Part shown: in pieces, positions 1 through 8,717 of the stretch
Layout: the number at the start of each line of letters is the position of its first letter
Numbering within the stretch: the first letter of the stretch is position 1
Source: an uncultured Polaribacter sp.
GTDB lineage: Bacteria > Bacteroidota > Bacteroidia > Flavobacteriales > Flavobacteriaceae
Direction: 5' to 3'
Length of the DNA stretch: 64,000 bases
NCBI GenBank assembly: GCA_943788045.1
Contig: CALSOT010000002.1
Location: 614,310 to 678,309, forward strand
Program-made: the position numbers and the translations under genes
The notes under the pieces: generated by a model
What the model was told of the DNA's origin: nothing
Databases searched by the model: none
What the model saw: only the letters and a program-made list of their open reading frames with translations

Positions 1-513
1 GTTTGGAAAGATGATGCATGGTATTGGAAAAAGGAAGCAACAGATTGGGGTTGGGACTGGGCACCAGAGAGGGATAAACATTTACATCCAAAATACGCAC
101 CTGTTAATAGATATGCAAGAGATATTATCGGTTGCCTGAATAATTGGGTAGACGGTTGGGTTGACTGGAATATGGTATTAAATAGGCAAGGAGGTCCTAA
201 TTGGTTCAAAAATTGGTGTATCGCACCTGTAATTGTAGATTCAGAAAAAGACGAGGTATATTTTACACCTCTTTATTATACAATGGCTCATTTTAGTAAA
301 TATATCAGACCAAAAGCAACAATTATTGATGCAGATAATTCAGATAAAGAATTACAAGTAACTGCAGCGCAGAATTTAGACGGTACAATAGCGGTTGTAG
401 TTTTTAATGAAGGGAATATTAAAAAGAGCTTTAAATTATTAATAGGACAAAAACAATCTACCATTACGATAAGCGGACAATCGATACAAACAATATTAAT
501 TAATACCATTTAA
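1..513 (+). CDS. Glycoside hydrolase family 30 beta-glucosidase, C-terminal part (truncated by window edge)
   Basis: The reading frame is open from base 1 and ends at the TAA at 511-513, so about 170 C-terminal residues are visible and the start lies outside the window. Recognisable GH30 features are the stretch around VDWNMVLN-RQGGPNW, a cluster of aromatic residues, and PLYYTMAHFSKYIRPKA, which joins the TIM barrel to the C-terminal beta-sandwich; the last 60 residues are that beta-sandwich. Bacterial GH30 enzymes of this type cleave beta-1,6-linked glucose, for example laminarin side branches. The catalytic glutamates are probably upstream. The next gene starts 5 bases downstream, which suggests co-transcription with the symporter and GH17 gene. 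Family assignment is firm; the laminarin substrate is inferred from the neighbours. Confidence 0.85.
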   Translation, partial: VWKDDAWYWKKEATDWGWDWAPERDKHLHPKYAPVNRYARDIIGCLNNWVDGWVDWNMVLNRQGGPNWFKNWCIAPVIVDSEKDEVYFTPLYYTMAHFSKYIRPKATIIDADNSDKELQVTAAQNLDGTIAVVVFNEGNIKKSFKLLIGQKQSTITISGQSIQTILINTI

Positions 514-518
514 TAATT

Positions 519-1973
519 ATGTCAAGAACGAGTAAAGTTCCTATGGGACAAAAAATAGCCTTTGGATTTGGAATGTTAGCCAACCAAATGTTTCCAGCCA
601 TCTTAGGTATTTTTATGGTTGTTTTAGTTGAGGACCTTGGTTTTTCTGGCTGGATGTGGTCTTTAGTATTTCTTTTTCCTAGAATTTTTGATGCTATTAC
701 AGATCCTATTATGGGCTTTATTTCAGATAATACAAAATCTAAATGGGGAAGACGCAGACAATATGTTCTAATTGGAGGTGTTCTTATGGGTATTGCTTAT
801 ATTTTTATGTGGCAGCTTTATAAAGTTGACGGAGTTCAATACAATTTTTGGTATTTCTTTTTATGGTCTTTAGTATTTTATTTAGGCTTAACTATTTTTA
901 GTGTTCCCTATGTAGCCATGGGATATGAAATGAGTGATGATTTTCACGAACGTACCAACATTATGGCAATAGCCCAATTTATTGGGCAATGGGCATGGGT
1001 AATTGCACCTTTATTTTGGATTATTATGTATGATGAAAGTTGGTTTCCGTCTGCAGATGTTGCTGTTAAGGAATTGGCAATTTGGGTTGCCATACCCTGT
1101 GCAATTTGTGCTTTGGTGCCCGCAATTTTTATAAAAAGCGACTCAACACTAAACGAAGACTATGAGCCTTTAAACTCTTCCAATATTGGGAATAGTTTAA
1201 TGAAAATATTTGAAAGTTTTGTAGCTGCATTTAAAATTAAAGAATTTCGAAAATTATGTGGGGCAACTTTTCTAATATTTAACGCTTTTAATACTGTAGC
1301 AGCACTTACTTTTTTTGTAATTGTTTATAAATTATTTAATGGAGATGCAGGTGCAAGCGGAATATGGGTTTCTATGTTTGGATGCTTAGGAGCTTTAGGA
1401 ACTACTTTTATTGTTATTCCGGCTGTGGCTTGGATGTCAAAAAAACTAGGTAAGAAAAAAGCCTTTATGTTATCACAATCAATTTCGTTGGTAGGATATA
1501 TCATGCTTTATTTCTTATTTATTCCAGGAAAACCATGGATGTATATTATTGCATTGCCTTTCTTTTCTTTTGGTATAGGAAGTTTATTTACCATTATGAT
1601 GTCTATGACTGCAGATGTTATTGATATTGATGAAATAAATACAGGAAAGCGAAGAGAAGGTATTTTTGGAGCCATCTACTGGTGGATGGTAAAAGTAGGC
1701 TATGGAATTGCTGGAGCACTAAGTGGTGTAATAATTACTGTAGTAGGTTTTAACTCAGATTTGGCAACAACAGACCAGCAAGCTGCAGTAGACGACTTGC
1801 ACGCTTTCTTTTGCTTTTTTCCTATGGTCGGAACTATTTTAGCGATGCTCATTATGCGCAACTATAGTATTACAGAGGAGCGTGCTTTGGAAATAAGATC
1901 ACAGCTAGCCATACAAAAAGAAACTAAAAACGAAGGTCATTTCGATAAGCAGAGCATCCTCAAAAATAATTAG
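519..1973 (+). CDS. MFS sugar symporter of the GPH (glycoside-pentoside-hexuronide:cation) family
   Basis: The 484-residue polytopic inner-membrane protein has about 12 hydrophobic segments. Family signatures are an N-terminal loop with DPIMGFISDNTKSKWGRRR and a central loop with MTADVIDIDEINTGKRREG, both typical of MelB/GPH-type symporters. It should import a mono- or oligosaccharide with Na+ or H+ from the periplasm. It sits between a GH30 and a GH17 gene with gaps of 5 and 16 bases, so glucose, gentiobiose or short beta-glucan oligosaccharides are the likely substrates. That substrate is inference; the family cannot be narrowed further from sequence alone. The charged C-terminal tail after about residue 460 is cytoplasmic. 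Confidence 0.88.
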   Translation: MSRTSKVPMGQKIAFGFGMLANQMFPAILGIFMVVLVEDLGFSGWMWSLVFLFPRIFDAITDPIMGFISDNTKSKWGRRRQYVLIGGVLMGIAYIFMWQLYKVDGVQYNFWYFFLWSLVFYLGLTIFSVPYVAMGYEMSDDFHERTNIMAIAQFIGQWAWVIAPLFWIIMYDESWFPSADVAVKELAIWVAIPCAICALVPAIFIKSDSTLNEDYEPLNSSNIGNSLMKIFESFVAAFKIKEFRKLCGATFLIFNAFNTVAALTFFVIVYKLFNGDAGASGIWVSMFGCLGALGTTFIVIPAVAWMSKKLGKKKAFMLSQSISLVGYIMLYFLFIPGKPWMYIIALPFFSFGIGSLFTIMMSMTADVIDIDEINTGKRREGIFGAIYWWMVKVGYGIAGALSGVIITVVGFNSDLATTDQQAAVDDLHAFFCFFPMVGTILAMLIMRNYSITEERALEIRSQLAIQKETKNEGHFDKQSILKNN

Positions 1974-1989
1974 TGCACAAAGTTAAATT

Positions 1990-2898
1990 ATGTCATTCAG
2001 AAAAGAACAGCATCAATATTTAAAAGTTACCACTGACTTTAATACCTCAAAATTAAACTACAGTGAGTATTCAATTGATCAGTTAAAATCAATTTGGAGA
2101 GATACTTTAAACAAAGGCATGCATGGGATTTGCTTTAGCATGTACGAAGAGGGCCAAAAGCCTGGAGATATTGTTACTGAAATTCAAGTAGAAAAAAGAA
2201 TTAAAATACTCAAACCACATACAAAATGGATTCGTTCGTTTTCATGTCTTGAAGGAAATGAACACATACCTAAGATTGCTAAAAATCATGGTTTAAAAAC
2301 AATGGTAGGAGCTTGGTTAGGAGAAGATTTGCAGAAAAACGAGGAAGAAATCGAAGCTTTAATTCAATTGGGAAATCAAGGACTCATAGATATAGCTGCT
2401 GTTGGTAATGAAGTATTGTATAGAGATGAATTATCGATAGAACAATTAATTGTATATTTAAATAGAGTGAAAGAAGCCTTACCTCATGTTCAAGTAGGTT
2501 ATGTAGACGCTTATTATAAATATTCAAAATATCCAGAATTAGTCGAAGCATGTGACGTTATTTTATCAAATTGTTATCCATTTTGGGAAGGTTGTCCCAT
2601 AGATTATTCTTTGAATCATATGCAAAAGATGTACAATCAAGCTGTTGGTGTTAGTAAAGGTAAAAAAGTAATTATCACGGAAACTGGCTGGCCAAACTTG
2701 GGCGGAAGTGAAGGAGGAGCAAATTCTTCTGATGAAAATGCAATGAAATACTTTATAAGTACCCAAGAATGGTCTTTAAAAGATAATATAGAAATATTTT
2801 ATTTCTCCTCTTTTGACGAATCATGGAAAGTTGGTGCTGAAGGTGATGTAGGAGCTTACTGGGGATTGTGGGATAAAAATGAGAAATTAAAATTTTAA
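1990..2898 (+). CDS. Glycoside hydrolase family 17 beta-1,3-glucanase / glucanosyltransferase
   Basis: The 302-residue protein is a single GH17 TIM barrel. The acid/base glutamate is E141 in AAVGNEVL and the nucleophile is E231 in VIITETGWP, both in canonical contexts; the IRSFSC strand near residue 81 is also typical. GH17 enzymes cut or transfer beta-1,3-glucan, and this one follows a GH30 and a sugar symporter, so laminarin breakdown is the likely role. The N-terminus (MSFRKEQHQY) has no signal peptide or lipobox, so the enzyme appears to be cytoplasmic unless the start is wrong; no better upstream start is available because the symporter ends 16 bases before. It may process imported oligosaccharides. 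A terminator-like hairpin follows. Confidence 0.88.
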   Translation: MSFRKEQHQYLKVTTDFNTSKLNYSEYSIDQLKSIWRDTLNKGMHGICFSMYEEGQKPGDIVTEIQVEKRIKILKPHTKWIRSFSCLEGNEHIPKIAKNHGLKTMVGAWLGEDLQKNEEEIEALIQLGNQGLIDIAAVGNEVLYRDELSIEQLIVYLNRVKEALPHVQVGYVDAYYKYSKYPELVEACDVILSNCYPFWEGCPIDYSLNHMQKMYNQAVGVSKGKKVIITETGWPNLGGSEGGANSSDENAMKYFISTQEWSLKDNIEIFYFSSFDESWKVGAEGDVGAYWGLWDKNEKLKF

Positions 2899-2935
2899 TA
2901 AAAATCAATAGAAATTTATTAAAAATAAAATTGCT

Positions 2936-2964
2936 AAGGTTTCTGTTTTCAGAGGCCTTTTTTT
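2936..2964 (+). terminator. Intrinsic terminator after the GH30-symporter-GH17 operon
   Basis: Imperfect stem AAGGTTTCTG / CAGAGGCCTT (wobble pairs in the middle) with a TTTT loop, followed by T5. It lies 37 bases after the GH17 stop codon and closes the small operon. Confidence 0.6.
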
Positions 2965-3060
2965 AACTTTAAGACTAATTATTTATCTTTAAAATATAAT
3001 ATTTTGATAAAACAATTTTCTTTAAATTTACCATTATAAAAACTCTATAATCAAATTCTT

Positions 3061-6000
3061 ATGAGAATATTTAAATATACTTTTTTTATACTTTTTAATT
3101 TTTTAATTTTTTCTTGTAGTAATAATACAAGAGATAAAAATAGTCAAGAAAATTCTGTAGGTCTTGAGTTATTATCTTCAGAAAAGACTGGGATTACTTT
3201 CAATAACGCTATTCAAGAGTCTGAAACTGTAAATCACATATATTATAATCAAATTTATAGTGGAGCGGGTGTTGGAATTGGTGATCTTAATAATGATGGA
3301 TTACCTGATATATACTTTGGTGGAAACCAGGTATCAGATAAATTATACTTAAATAAAGGAAATTTTAAATTTGAAGATATTTCAAAAGAATCTAAAATAT
3401 CTAGAAGTCCTGGTTGGACTTGGGGAGTTACCATGGCAGATGTTAATGCAGATGGTTATTTAGATATTTATGTAAGTAGAAATGGAGAGTCTATGGACCC
3501 TAAAGATAGAGCGAATAAACTTTTTATAAATAATAAAGATTTAACATTCACAGAATCTGCATCAGCTTATGGAATTGCAGATAAGGGGTTTTCTTCACAA
3601 GCTGTTTTTTTTGATATAGATAACGATGGTGATTTGGATATGTACCAGGTAAATCAACTTCCAGATTCTCGTTTATTTAAAAGATATAAAAATATTCCTA
3701 AAAAAAGGTATCAATTATATAAAGATAAACTTTACAAAAACGAGGGAGGAAAATTTAAAGAAATATCCAAAGAAGCTGGGTTGATAGATAGATATACTTA
3801 TGGATTAAGCGTAAGTGCTTCAGATTTAAATAATGATGGTTGGACAGATTTATATGTGGCAAACGATTACGACGAACCCGACTTTATGTATTATAATAAT
3901 GGAGATGGAACTTTTAAAAATGTTATTATTGATAAAGTAAAACATATTTCTCGATTTAGTATGGGTACTGATACAGGAGATATTAATAATGATGGTTTTG
4001 TTGATCTACTTACATTAGACATGGCTGCAGAAGATCACTACAGATCTAAAACAAACATGAAATCTATGAGCACCAAAGAATTTGAAAAAATGATAGCCAA
4101 GGGAGATCATCACCAGTACATGTTTAATACTTTACAGTTAAATAATGGCTATGGAGAGTTTTCAGATATTGCAAATTTAGCCGGAATTGCCAAAACTGAC
4201 TGGAGTTGGGGAGGATTATTAGTAGATTTAAATAACGATGGTTTAAAAGATATTATCATTAGTAATGGTGTTAAAAAAGACGTTAGAAATAACGATTTTT
4301 TAACAGGTCTTTATGAAAAGCTAAAAACTAATTCACAAGATTTTTATAGTATGGCTAAATTAGCTCCATCAAATCCAATGCCCAACTACGTGTATCAAAA
4401 TAAAAATGGTTTAGAATTTGAAAATGTCACACAAAAATGGGGTTTTGATACTCCTTCATTTTCACATGGGTTATCTTATGCAGATTTGGATAATGATGGT
4501 GATTTAGATATTGTTACGAATAATATGGAAACTGAGGCTTCTATTTATAAGAATACGACTTCTGGAAATTACCTAAAGATTGAATTTGAAGGCCCAATTT
4601 CAAATACATTTGGTTACGGAACAAAAGTATTTATTTACAATAATGGTAAAATTCAAACATCAGAAAATACAGTTACGAGAGGTTATTTGTCTTCGAAAGA
4701 GCCAAATTTATTTTTTGGTTTGGGTAAAGATAAAAAAATAGATAGCTTAAAGGTGTTATGGCCTGATGGTAAAATGCAATTATTCAAAGATTTAGATGTT
4801 AATAACACAATTACTGCAAATTACTCAAGATCAATAAAGAAACCTTTAGAATCTAAAAATTATAAATCTATTTTTTCCAAAATAGCGGCAAAAGACATAG
4901 GTATTGATTTCATTCACAGAGAAAATGAATTTGATGATTTTAAAGAAGAGGTTTTGTTACCCCACAAGTTGTCTACCGATGGTCCCTTTTCTGCAGTAGC
5001 AGATGTTAATGGAGATGGTTTACAAGATGTTTTTATCGGTGGTGCAGCAAAACAAGCAGGTGTTCTTTTCATTCAAGTTCAAGAAGGTAAGTTTGAAAAA
5101 AGTCTTTCGCATCCGTGGTTAAAGGATAAAAATTCTGAAGATTTGGGAGCTCTTTTCCTTGATATCGATGCAGATGGTGATAAAGACTTATATGTTACGA
5201 GTGGAGGTAGTGAATTTAAAACAGGAAATAAACTACTAAAAGATAGAATTTATGTAAACGATGGTTTCGGTAATTTTACAAAAAATACAAAAGCACTTCC
5301 AAATATTTATAAAAGTACACAAACTGTGAAGGCTTCTGATATCGATGGAGATGGAGATTTAGATTTATTTATAGGTACGAGGCTTATTTCAGGACAATAT
5401 ACGTTTCCTGCTTCAAGCTATTTACTAATAAATAAAAATGGAGTTTTTAAGAAAGCATCAATGAAGTCAGCTCCTGTATTACAAAATATAGGTATGGTAA
5501 CTGACGCAGCTTTTTCAGATATTGATTCAGATGGAGATGAAGACTTACTTATTGTTGGTGAGTGGATGGAAATTAAAGTATTAGAAAATACTGGAGGTAT
5601 TTTTAAAGATAGTTCCCAAAAATTTGGTATTAAAAATGATACCAGGGGTATTTGGTGGTCGATTACTGCCAATGACATTGATAACGATGGTGATGATGAC
5701 TACATCATAGGAAATCTTGGGAAAAACAATAAATTTAAAGCATCAAAAGAGCACCCGTTTAAAGTTTATGCAAACGACTTTGATGGAAATGGAACCAATG
5801 ACGTTGTATTGGCAAAATATTATAAAGATGATTATGTCCCTATGAGGGGAAAAGAATGCACCACCCAACAGATGCCTTATGTTGGTGAAAAATTTAAAGA
5901 TTATCACAGTTTTGCGTCATCAAAACTCATAGACATTTTACCAGAGAAAGAAGTTGAAAATGCAGTCGTTTATGAGATTAGTAATTTTAAGAGTATTGTT

Positions 6001-6354
6001 TTAATTAATGATAATGGAAAACTAATTGCACAACCTTTACCTATAGAGGCTCAAATTAGCCCTATTAAAGGTTCTGTAGTAGATGATTTTAATAAGGATG
6101 GTTTTAAAGATATTATGGTAGTTGGCAATCATTATGGTGTAGAAATTGAAACCACGAGATATGATGCTGGTTATGGTGCTATATTTCTCGGTAATGGCAA
6201 GAATATGTTTACATACTCATCATCAATAAAAACAGGTGTTTACCTTTCTGAAGACACACGCTCTATATCTTTAGTAAATACGAATAAAAAAGATAAATTT
6301 TATTTGATTACGAATAACAATGAAGCAGTTACTGTTTTAAAATATGAGCAGTAA
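3061..6354 (+). CDS. Surface lipoprotein with FG-GAP/VCBS repeats and an ASPIC/UnbV domain
   Basis: The 1097-residue protein begins with a lipoprotein signal ending in FLIFSC (lipidated C19). At least 14 calcium-binding motifs of the form DxNxDGxxD (for example DLNNDGLPD, DVNADGYLD, DIDADGDKD) are spread over the chain as FG-GAP/VCBS blades, suggesting two beta-propellers. Between them, at about residues 500-582, is an ASPIC/UnbV domain (GNYLKIEFEG to NNTITANYSRS). Such proteins are common beside SusC/SusD-type polysaccharide loci of Bacteroidota and are thought to bind glycans or other partners at the cell surface; their biochemical role is not established. It follows the glucan operon by 162 bases and probably has its own promoter. 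Confidence 0.85.
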   Translation: MRIFKYTFFILFNFLIFSCSNNTRDKNSQENSVGLELLSSEKTGITFNNAIQESETVNHIYYNQIYSGAGVGIGDLNNDGLPDIYFGGNQVSDKLYLNKGNFKFEDISKESKISRSPGWTWGVTMADVNADGYLDIYVSRNGESMDPKDRANKLFINNKDLTFTESASAYGIADKGFSSQAVFFDIDNDGDLDMYQVNQLPDSRLFKRYKNIPKKRYQLYKDKLYKNEGGKFKEISKEAGLIDRYTYGLSVSASDLNNDGWTDLYVANDYDEPDFMYYNNGDGTFKNVIIDKVKHISRFSMGTDTGDINNDGFVDLLTLDMAAEDHYRSKTNMKSMSTKEFEKMIAKGDHHQYMFNTLQLNNGYGEFSDIANLAGIAKTDWSWGGLLVDLNNDGLKDIIISNGVKKDVRNNDFLTGLYEKLKTNSQDFYSMAKLAPSNPMPNYVYQNKNGLEFENVTQKWGFDTPSFSHGLSYADLDNDGDLDIVTNNMETEASIYKNTTSGNYLKIEFEGPISNTFGYGTKVFIYNNGKIQTSENTVTRGYLSSKEPNLFFGLGKDKKIDSLKVLWPDGKMQLFKDLDVNNTITANYSRSIKKPLESKNYKSIFSKIAAKDIGIDFIHRENEFDDFKEEVLLPHKLSTDGPFSAVADVNGDGLQDVFIGGAAKQAGVLFIQVQEGKFEKSLSHPWLKDKNSEDLGALFLDIDADGDKDLYVTSGGSEFKTGNKLLKDRIYVNDGFGNFTKNTKALPNIYKSTQTVKASDIDGDGDLDLFIGTRLISGQYTFPASSYLLINKNGVFKKASMKSAPVLQNIGMVTDAAFSDIDSDGDEDLLIVGEWMEIKVLENTGGIFKDSSQKFGIKNDTRGIWWSITANDIDNDGDDDYIIGNLGKNNKFKASKEHPFKVYANDFDGNGTNDVVLAKYYKDDYVPMRGKECTTQQMPYVGEKFKDYHSFASSKLIDILPEKEVENAVVYEISNFKSIVLINDNGKLIAQPLPIEAQISPIKGSVVDDFNKDGFKDIMVVGNHYGVEIETTRYDAGYGAIFLGNGKNMFTYSSSIKTGVYLSEDTRSISLVNTNKKDKFYLITNNNEAVTVLKYEQ

Positions 6355-6670
6355 ACTTCTCGTAAAGAAATTGAGTACACAACTATTTTAACAATTTAAA
6401 TACTTTTCCTTAACTTAGAGTACAACATTACCACTACATTTTACTTTTTTTTACTTATTCTTAAAGACTTTTTTGTATTGTGAATTCTCTTAACATAGCT
6501 ACAACTAACTTATTACGAAATTAATATAAGTATAGACTTGTATGTTTTTTGTTGTGGTGTGCATGTGCTATATTAACTAATTTATATATTAAATTAGCAA
6601 TATTATATGTTAGATGTTTCAATATTGTGCATCACAAAAAAATAATTATTAATTAAATAACAAACTTAAC
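6355..6670. other. Intergenic region before the T9SS-exported protein
   Basis: No gene seen. It holds a perfect TAATTTA / TAAATTA inverted repeat at about 6579-6597 and a short TTGTG-CAT-CACAA repeat near 6626-6638. Their position 30-90 bases before the start at 6671 would suit a regulatory site, but I recognise no known operator and no clear TAnnTTTG box. Confidence 0.35.
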
Positions 6671-8620
6671 ATGAAGAAAATTACTTTTTTATTAGCTCTG
6701 TTTATAATCTCTCTGGGTTATTCACAGAACTTACCACTAGATTTTTCTACAGCAGCTCAATTGGGAACGAATGGAGAAGGTGCTGTATCAACTATTGTAA
6801 AAGATGGTGAGAACGATGTTTTACAAATTGTTGGAGCGAATCATGCTTGGGATCATGCAAAATTTACTTTTACCAAAAATGTAGATTTATCTGATGATGC
6901 GAACAATACCATTACGTTTAAAATTAAGCCATTAAATGATACAGGTAATGGAAGCCACTTATTAAAGTTTGAAGGTGGTACAGGAGGTCCTGCAGTAGCA
7001 GAACTTCCATTTACAACTACCGGAACAGAGTGGCAAACCATTACTTTGGATTTTGGTGCTGGTTTAGGAAATTATTCAGCATTAGTTTTATTTACTGACG
7101 CGGGAGATGAGAATGCAGGTGTTTCAGACACTTATTGGGTAGATGATATTGCTGGAGGAACTTTAATTGATCAAGTTGAAAAACCAAATCTACCACTAGA
7201 TTTTTCCACAGCAAACCAATTAGGAACTACAGGAGACGGGGCTACATCAAGTATTGTGAAAGACGGTGAGAACGATGTTTTACAAATTGTTGGAGCGAAC
7301 CATGCTTGGGATCATGCAAAATTCGAATTTAAAGATAACGTAGATTTGTCTGATGATGCGAACAATACCATTACATTTAAAATTAAGCCAGTGAATGGTA
7401 CAGGTAATGGAAGTCATTTGTTTAAGTTTGAAGGTCGTACAGGAGGTCCTGCAGCAGCAGAACTTTCATATACAACGACAGGAACAGAGTGGCAAACAAT
7501 TACTCTAGATTTTGGTGCTGGTTTAGGTACATACCCAACTCTAATTTTCTTTGTAGATTCAGGAGATGCGAATGCCGGAGTTTCAGATACTTATTTAGTA
7601 GATGATATTAGTATTGGGGCAACTGTTGGTGGAACGGATGCTACGTTAAGTGATTTAACAGCAAGTGGTTCTTCGATAGCAGGATTTGATGCAAACACAT
7701 TAACTTATACGGTAGAAGTTGCAGAAGGAGCAACAGAGGTGCCAACAGTTACAGCAACTACAACAGATGCAAATGCAACAGCAGTTGTTACACCAGCGGC
7801 TTCTTTACCAGGTGATACTTCAATAGAAGTAACTGCTGCAGACGGAACAACTAAAAAAACATATACAGTTTCATTTAAATATCCTGTAACATTTCCTTTT
7901 GATTTTGAAGGATCTTCTACAGATTGGACTGGAGACGGTTGTACAGTATCATTAAGTGATAATGGTGAACTAGAAATAGTTGGTAGTGGTGGTGATTGGG
8001 ATAATGCTCAAGTAACTTTTACTTCTCCTGTTGATCTTTCAGATGATGATAATAACACGTTAAGATTTACTTTTCAATCTACAACTGCTGAAGATGGAGA
8101 GGTACACCAACATGGAATTAGTTTTCAGGATACAGCAAATGGAGCTGCGGGATCTTACGAAGCAAATTTTCAGACTACAGGAAAAGAAGTTGCAAACATT
8201 GAATTAGATTTTGAGGCAGGATTGGGAACAAGTAAAAAATTCGTAATTTTTACAGATGAGGGAGATTTAGGTGCTATAAAGGCAACACCGAATGTAAATG
8301 GTTTGGCAGATGCTGGTGCAAAATCGGGTACTTATATTTTAGATAATATAACGTTAGGAGCAACTGTACTTACTGTAAAAAACAATAGTGTTTTAGATTT
8401 TTCTATGTATCCAAACCCTACTTCTAACATATTAAATATTTCTGCAAAAGAAACGATTCAAGATACACAGATTTTTAATGTATTAGGTAAAAATGTACTA
8501 AGTGTTAAAGTAAATAATAGAAAAGCATCAATAGATGTTTCTAATTTAGCTACTGGTATTTATTTAGTTAAATACAGCGTTAATGGTACTATAGGCACTG
8601 CTAAGTTTGTAAAACAATAA
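6671..8620 (+). CDS. T9SS-exported modular protein with three carbohydrate-binding-like modules
   Basis: The 649-residue protein has a cleavable signal peptide (residues 1 to about 18, ending GYSQ). Two nearly identical modules follow (about 21-164 and 174-317, each opening LPLDFSTA), then a cadherin-like beta-sandwich (about 323-403), a third, divergent copy of the module (about 408-565), and a type IX secretion C-terminal sorting domain (about 572-649, with MYPNPTSNILNIS and GIYLVKY). The modules look like beta-sandwich carbohydrate-binding modules; no catalytic residues are apparent. T9SS cargo is exported across the outer membrane and either released or anchored. Position beside GH30 and GH17 genes suggests glucan capture, which is inference. 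Modules 1 and 2 are very similar at DNA level, indicating recent duplication. Confidence 0.8.
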   Translation: MKKITFLLALFIISLGYSQNLPLDFSTAAQLGTNGEGAVSTIVKDGENDVLQIVGANHAWDHAKFTFTKNVDLSDDANNTITFKIKPLNDTGNGSHLLKFEGGTGGPAVAELPFTTTGTEWQTITLDFGAGLGNYSALVLFTDAGDENAGVSDTYWVDDIAGGTLIDQVEKPNLPLDFSTANQLGTTGDGATSSIVKDGENDVLQIVGANHAWDHAKFEFKDNVDLSDDANNTITFKIKPVNGTGNGSHLFKFEGRTGGPAAAELSYTTTGTEWQTITLDFGAGLGTYPTLIFFVDSGDANAGVSDTYLVDDISIGATVGGTDATLSDLTASGSSIAGFDANTLTYTVEVAEGATEVPTVTATTTDANATAVVTPAASLPGDTSIEVTAADGTTKKTYTVSFKYPVTFPFDFEGSSTDWTGDGCTVSLSDNGELEIVGSGGDWDNAQVTFTSPVDLSDDDNNTLRFTFQSTTAEDGEVHQHGISFQDTANGAAGSYEANFQTTGKEVANIELDFEAGLGTSKKFVIFTDEGDLGAIKATPNVNGLADAGAKSGTYILDNITLGATVLTVKNNSVLDFSMYPNPTSNILNISAKETIQDTQIFNVLGKNVLSVKVNNRKASIDVSNLATGIYLVKYSVNGTIGTAKFVKQ

Positions 8621-8645
8621 ATAGAATTTAATTATTCTAATTTTA

Positions 8646-8675
8646 AACGCTCAAATTAACTTTTGAGCGTTTTTT
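8646..8675. terminator. Intrinsic terminator between the T9SS protein gene and mnmE
   Basis: Perfect 10-bp stem AACGCTCAAA / TTTGAGCGTT with a six-base loop, followed by a T-run. It lies just after the plus-strand stop at 8620, between two convergent genes, and may act on both strands. Confidence 0.8.
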
Positions 8676-8717
8676 ATGCTTTAAAGTTTTTTATAGTTTA
8701 TCAGTTCTTCTTGTCAT

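Noticed and set aside
1-6354. SusC/SusD pair with the glucan genes
   Set aside because: No SusC-like receptor or SusD-like lipoprotein lies in the first 8 kb; the only TonB receptor is btuB far downstream, so any pair would be left of the window.
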